From assembly GCF_009867135.1 (NCBI RefSeq), contig NZ_CP047226.1, positions 2,170,001 through 2,234,000 of the forward strand: 64,000 nucleotides of DNA, given 5' to 3'. Below the pieces are notes generated by a model, which was not told the DNA's origin, did not search any database, and saw only the letters and a list, made by a program, of their open reading frames with translations. Of this stretch, positions 60,733 through 64,000 are shown piece after piece. Both the position numbers and the translations under genes were made by a program. Each line of letters starts with the position of its first letter. Position 1 is the first letter of the stretch. This DNA comes from Moraxella osloensis. GTDB taxonomy: Bacteria > Pseudomonadota > Gammaproteobacteria > Pseudomonadales > Moraxellaceae.

Positions 60733-61793
60733 GATTCAAATCCCAAGTGCAACGTAACCGAAACTAGATTTTACCTCAAGGGGCGTTCTAAAACCTAATA
60801 CTTTTCTAGGGCGATTATTCAAATTATTCTCAATCGCCTGAATAACATCATCCGATAAATTATCAAAAGATATCGACTTAGGTAAGAACTGGCGAATTAA
60901 ACCATTGGTATTTTCATTCGTACCACGCTCCCAAGAATGATAAGGGCGAGCGAAGTAAATATCAGCACCGAGCTTATCAGCGATAGATTCATGCAAAGCA
61001 AACTCCTTACCATTATCAAATGTAATAGATAGTGTTTGCTCATCTTTAAGTAACTGATTACAAGCATTAGCCACTGCCTCTGCTTTTCGATTTGACAAGG
61101 CTTTGATTTTGGTTTCTCGAGTGGTTCTATCAACTAAGGTAACAAGAACGCCCTTATGCCCATGTCCGATAACTGTATCGCCTTCATAATCGCCAAGACG
61201 TTGTCTTTTATCAATGATGCTTGGACGATCACTGATATCTTTGCGGTTAGGTATTTGTCCTCGTCTGTCTTGTCCTGCTAAATTGCGTTTACGGTAGGTT
61301 TTTTGACAGCGTAGGTGGGTGTGTAAGTCACCTCCTGTTTTTTTGTCAGCATAGATGTGTTGGTAGATGGTTTCATGGCTAGGTACGTCTTTCCAGCCAA
61401 GCATGGTTAGTCTACCTGTGATTTGTTCAGGTGAGTATTTTTGACATAGTAGGTGTTGGATGTATGCCCAACCAAATAGTCTGATTCGACCATTGTTCTT
61501 GGCTTTACGTGCTTCACTAAGCTGTTGGGCTTGTTTAGGCCGATAGCCTCTTTGTCCGGTGTTGCGTTTAAGTTCTCGAGTAATGGTGGATTTGTTGCAA
61601 CCGATGATTCTAGCTATTTCACTATTGCTGATTGTGGTTTTCTTTAGGGCTGATATTTGGTATCTTTGTTCTTGAGTAAGGTGTGTGTATTGTTTCATGT
61701 CGTTTGATATGTGAGAGTTGAAAAGCAAGTGCAACTGCATACATCTTACTTCTCTTTTTGTTCATATTAAACGTTGCATTTCGTGTTGGAATC
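60733..61793 (-). mobile_element. IS30-family insertion sequence
   Basis: About 1061 bp. Imperfect inverted ends: GATTCAAATCCCAAGTGCAA (60733 onward) and, inverted from 61793, GATTCCAACACGAAATGCAA. No clear target duplication is seen. It lies 36 bases upstream of ktrA. Confidence 0.75.
60736..61698 (-). CDS. IS30-family transposase
   Basis: A 320-residue DDE transposase. It starts MKQYTHLTQEQRYQISALKK, with an N-terminal helix-turn-helix (SNSEIARIIGCNKSTITREL), GDYEGDTVIGHGHKG (first D), SITFDNGKEFALHE (second D) and WERGTNENTNGLIRQFLPK (E). The frame is intact. ATG 61698 is preferred; an upstream start at 61740 adds 14 residues. Confidence 0.88.
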   Translation of the reverse strand: MKQYTHLTQEQRYQISALKKTTISNSEIARIIGCNKSTITRELKRNTGQRGYRPKQAQQLSEARKAKNNGRIRLFGWAYIQHLLCQKYSPEQITGRLTMLGWKDVPSHETIYQHIYADKKTGGDLHTHLRCQKTYRKRNLAGQDRRGQIPNRKDISDRPSIIDKRQRLGDYEGDTVIGHGHKGVLVTLVDRTTRETKIKALSNRKAEAVANACNQLLKDEQTLSITFDNGKEFALHESIADKLGADIYFARPYHSWERGTNENTNGLIRQFLPKSISFDNLSDDVIQAIENNLNNRPRKVLGFRTPLEVKSSFGYVALGI

Positions 61794-61847
61794 TAAGCTT
61801 ATTAAAGATTCATTTTATTATTTTAACTATGGGTTTCAACAAATTCT

Positions 61848-62195
61848 TTAGTTACTAAAAGGCAATACGTTCTGACTTTTCAAAATAAATATATCTGCTT
61901 TATTTGGCTCAATATTCAAAATCGCCAATAAATTTTGTTGCAGCCATTTTGTACTAACTGAATAAAGCGACATGTCATAATAAGCATCTTTAGGAAAGAA
62001 AAAGCTGATTTTTCCTGCTTTATAGCCATTGATGATTACAGCACCTAAGCCCATCACTTCCGTATAGTTCTCAAATACCATTAGGTCAAAAACTTTGTCG
62101 GTATAATAAAACTCTGACTTTTCAGACAAACAAATTCTTAAAATTGTCCCAGACCAAATTTTTTCTTCATCAAAGTCTAAAAGATTGGTAAACAT
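61848..62195 (-). CDS. Small protein resembling Imm45-type immunity proteins
   Basis: A 115-residue protein without signal or membrane segment. The segment IINGYKAGKISFFFPKDAYY followed by SVSTKWLQQNL resembles the GYKAG...P.....ST.WL pattern I recall for immunity protein family Imm45. No toxin gene is adjacent in the window; IS30 lies on one side and rlmB on the other. The DNA is more AT-rich than rlmB. The assignment is tentative. Confidence 0.5.
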   Translation of the reverse strand: MFTNLLDFDEEKIWSGTILRICLSEKSEFYYTDKVFDLMVFENYTEVMGLGAVIINGYKAGKISFFFPKDAYYDMSLYSVSTKWLQQNLLAILNIEPNKADIFILKSQNVLPFSN

Positions 62196-62210
62196 TACTG
62201 ATAACGTAAA

Positions 62211-62987
62211 TTATTTCTTAAAACGCTGACGACTGGCTTCATACAGCACCATGCCAGTGGCGACACTGACATTTAAGCTTTGGATTTGCCCATGTTCATT
62301 GCCGGGCATCGGGATATAAACGAGCTGGTCGCAGGTATCTGCGGTCAAGCGGCGAATACCGTCACCTTCTGAGCCCATCACAATCGCCACATCACCTGTC
62401 AAATCACAGTCTTGCACGGGCTTTGCCGTGTCATCAAGTGCCGTACCAAACACAAACACCCCTTGTTTTTTGATGTCAGTAAGCGTACGCGCAAGATTAG
62501 TGACTTGGATAAAAGGCATTAATTCCACCGCACCGACAGCGACTTTTGCCACGGCTGGGGTGATGCTTGAGCTATGATTTTTGGGAATAATGACGGCTGA
62601 GACGCCCATTGCCACAGCGGTACGCAAACACGCGCCAAGGTTGTTCGGGTCGGTGATTTGATCAAGCACCAGTAGTAATAGCGGTTTTCGCTCGGCTTGG
62701 TGTTTGTCAACTAAGTATTTGAGATCTGCCTCATCTTGGAGTTCAGCAGGGCGGGCTTGTAATACCACGCCTTGATGCTGCGGACTTTCTGCAAGTTTGG
62801 TGAGTTTGTCTTTGGCGCTGACTTGTATCGCAATCCCGTAAGTTTGGGCAAGCTCGGTGATGTTGGCTACCGTGGCATCATCTTGTTTTTTACCGTCTTG
62901 AATAAAGAGTGTCAACCCATCGATACCGCGGTGTTGCAAGATGGATTGCACGGCATGAATGCCATAAAAATAACTCGGTTTTGCCAT
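62211..62987 (-). CDS. rlmB: 23S rRNA (guanosine-2'-O-)-methyltransferase
   Basis: A 258-residue SPOUT methyltransferase modifying G2251 of 23S rRNA (E. coli numbering). The N-terminal substrate-binding domain starts SYFYGIHAVQSIL. SPOUT motifs: DQITDPNNLGACLRTA, IVMGSEGDG, and the C-terminal knot QSLNVSVATGMVLYE. Confidence 0.94.
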   Translation of the reverse strand: MAKPSYFYGIHAVQSILQHRGIDGLTLFIQDGKKQDDATVANITELAQTYGIAIQVSAKDKLTKLAESPQHQGVVLQARPAELQDEADLKYLVDKHQAERKPLLLLVLDQITDPNNLGACLRTAVAMGVSAVIIPKNHSSSITPAVAKVAVGAVELMPFIQVTNLARTLTDIKKQGVFVFGTALDDTAKPVQDCDLTGDVAIVMGSEGDGIRRLTADTCDQLVYIPMPGNEHGQIQSLNVSVATGMVLYEASRQRFKK

Positions 62988-63048
62988 GATTGATGACCCT
63001 TTTTTTCGATTTTATATTTACCTTGCCCCTAGCCTTGTATATTATTCG

Positions 63049-63387
63049 CTAGCCTTCTAGGTGGCAAATGTACTGCACGACTGCTTCATTACGTAGCTCA
63101 TAACTGCTATGCCCTTCAACCAAGAATGCTTGACCGGCACGGTAATAAGTAAATTCTTCCTCGCCTGCCAGTTTGACTTCACACTCGCCTGCCAAAATTT
63201 CGATACGTTCAGATGAGTCGGTTTTAAATTCATAGACTGGCACATCGGCATCACAAGGTAGCACGATTCCTAGCATTTTTTTGCGTCCATCCTCAAACCA
63301 AACGGTCCGACTAAAAGTACGACCTTCATAGTAAACATTCGCTATTTTTTCTACCGATACATGGTCGAAACGATTAGGTGACGTCAT
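63049..63387 (-). CDS. ppnP: Pyrimidine/purine nucleoside phosphorylase (PpnP)
   Basis: A 112-residue cupin-fold protein (formerly DUF1255) that cleaves nucleosides with phosphate. FDHVSVEKIANVYYEGRTFS, LGIVLP and ILAGECEVKLAGEEEF are characteristic. AAGGAG lies ahead of ATG 63387. Confidence 0.88.
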   Translation of the reverse strand: MTSPNRFDHVSVEKIANVYYEGRTFSRTVWFEDGRKKMLGIVLPCDADVPVYEFKTDSSERIEILAGECEVKLAGEEEFTYYRAGQAFLVEGHSSYELRNEAVVQYICHLEG

Positions 63388-63409
63388 GAGATTCTCCTTA
63401 AAATACACA

Positions 63410-63961
63410 GTCAGTTGACTTGATAACGCTGCCTTGTTATAAAAAATTATAAAGAATTATAAAGATTGGCAGGTCGTTTTGCGGCAACCCGCTTTTTTTA
63501 GTCGACAAATGGGTTCTATAATCAAACGCAGTCCGTGACTTGTCGCAATCGGCCAATGGTATTGCCGATAGATTATTAACGGTTGATAAAAAATTATGTT
63601 CCGTTATCCTTATGCAGACGTTGTTTAGACCAATAGGATAGCATCAAATTTAGTCAACTTTTATGACAATCTCTGTTTTATAACAATCGATGAAATCGCC
63701 CTCAACTTAACTAGGCGAAGATTGCTAGACACAGATACCCATCAAAGATAGCTAGCTGACGGAAATTTGGATTTTTGCGTTGCTTATTTTGTAATTGTCC
63801 CAATTATGCTATTGTTTAGTGTGAAACAGCTAGATGGAATTTTTACTGATTTTTGAAGACTTGTCTAGGATTATTGTGAGCTTTTCATGAGAAGGTTACA
63901 ATAAAGTTTTTGCAAATTTGACCGCCAATGTGCCACTCTTAACGTCAATGATAGGATTGAT
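63410..63961. other. Long intergenic region between ppnP and recN
   Basis: About 550 bases without a convincing gene. It holds a short repeat (AAATTATAAAG type, 63441-63467), a hairpin with T-run (63481-63499), and the promoters of the two divergent genes. I looked for a LexA box before recN and saw none of the CTGT-N8-ACAG type. Confidence 0.5.
63481..63499 (+). terminator. Terminator-like hairpin upstream of recN
   Basis: GCGG-CAAC-CCGC followed by T7. The stem is only 4 bp. No gene on the plus strand precedes it directly, so its purpose is unclear. Confidence 0.4.
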
Positions 63962-64000
63962 ATGCTGACACAGTTAACCTTACAAAATTTAGCACTCGTC
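63962..64000 (+). CDS. recN: DNA repair protein RecN, first 13 codons (runs off the window)
   Basis: MLTQLTLQNLALV is the N-terminus of RecN (MLxQLTIxNFAIV in relatives), an SMC-like ATPase for recombinational repair. It continues beyond the window. Confidence 0.72.
   Translation, partial: MLTQLTLQNLALV

Noticed and set aside
63410-63961. SOS (LexA) operator before recN
   Set aside because: No CTGT-N8-ACAG palindrome is visible.

Overview
The window is chromosomal DNA of a gammaproteobacterium of the family Moraxellaceae, most probably Moraxella osloensis or a close relative. I base this on the 16S sequence as I remember it, the moderately AT-rich base composition, and housekeeping proteins of Moraxella/Psychrobacter/Acinetobacter type (FeoAB, DapC, RapA, RlmB, BioB/BioF, HemJ). 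No search was run, so the species is an inference.

Layout: 1-2378 holds two tandem acyl-CoA ligases (minus strand). 2805-5054 is parC. 5054-9225 is an accessory stretch: a brnT/brnA toxin-antitoxin pair that starts inside the parC stop codon, a decayed second copy of the parC 3' end just behind it, then a closely spaced trio (small membrane protein, leucine-rich-repeat protein, PLD-nuclease/J-domain protein). 9403-15632 carries dapC, a patatin-like lipase, the feoA-feoB iron transport locus with a 44-residue Cys-rich FeoB partner, and a Nudix hydrolase. 15738-24281 is one OmpA-like lipoprotein gene split by a 7.9-kb insertion. That insertion is bounded by two direct, nearly identical IS630-family copies and holds a nest of broken elements (IS256, IS4, IS982, IS200/IS605, IS3) around a four-LysM protein. 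The OmpA-like reading frame is restored exactly if the insertion and one TA duplication are removed.

24302-36356 returns to housekeeping genes: CoA pyrophosphatase, PBP4/DacB, a Thr-rich lipoprotein, DEDDh exonuclease plus DUF294 regulator, RapA, DUF72, DgkA and a transglutaminase-like protein. 36460-42097 is a complete rRNA operon on the minus strand (16S - tRNA-Ile - tRNA-Ala - 23S - 5S), with visible promoter, processing stems and terminator. 42165-51894 contains map, msrB, rpsB-tsf, metY and glyQ/glyS, the last pair separated by a TauE/SafE permease. 52476-60697 has a small membrane protein, an SCP2 protein with a long repetitive helical tail, bioB, bioF, hemJ, an exonuclease, and the ktrB/ktrA-like K+ uptake pair. 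An IS30 element sits directly upstream of ktrA. The end of the window has an Imm45-like orphan, rlmB, ppnP and the first codons of recN.

Two patterns stand out beyond the gene list. (1) Many intergenic leaders contain short degenerate tandem repeats with 13-18 bp periods but unrelated unit sequences (9306-9389, 26781-26810, 27031-27081, 28582-28653, 47488-47553, 57099-57156, 58452-58498). (2) The accessory segment beside parC looks like a cassette that arrived with its own parC tail. The membrane/LRR/PLD-J trio in it is the best candidate here for an undescribed system, although its function cannot be read from sequence alone.
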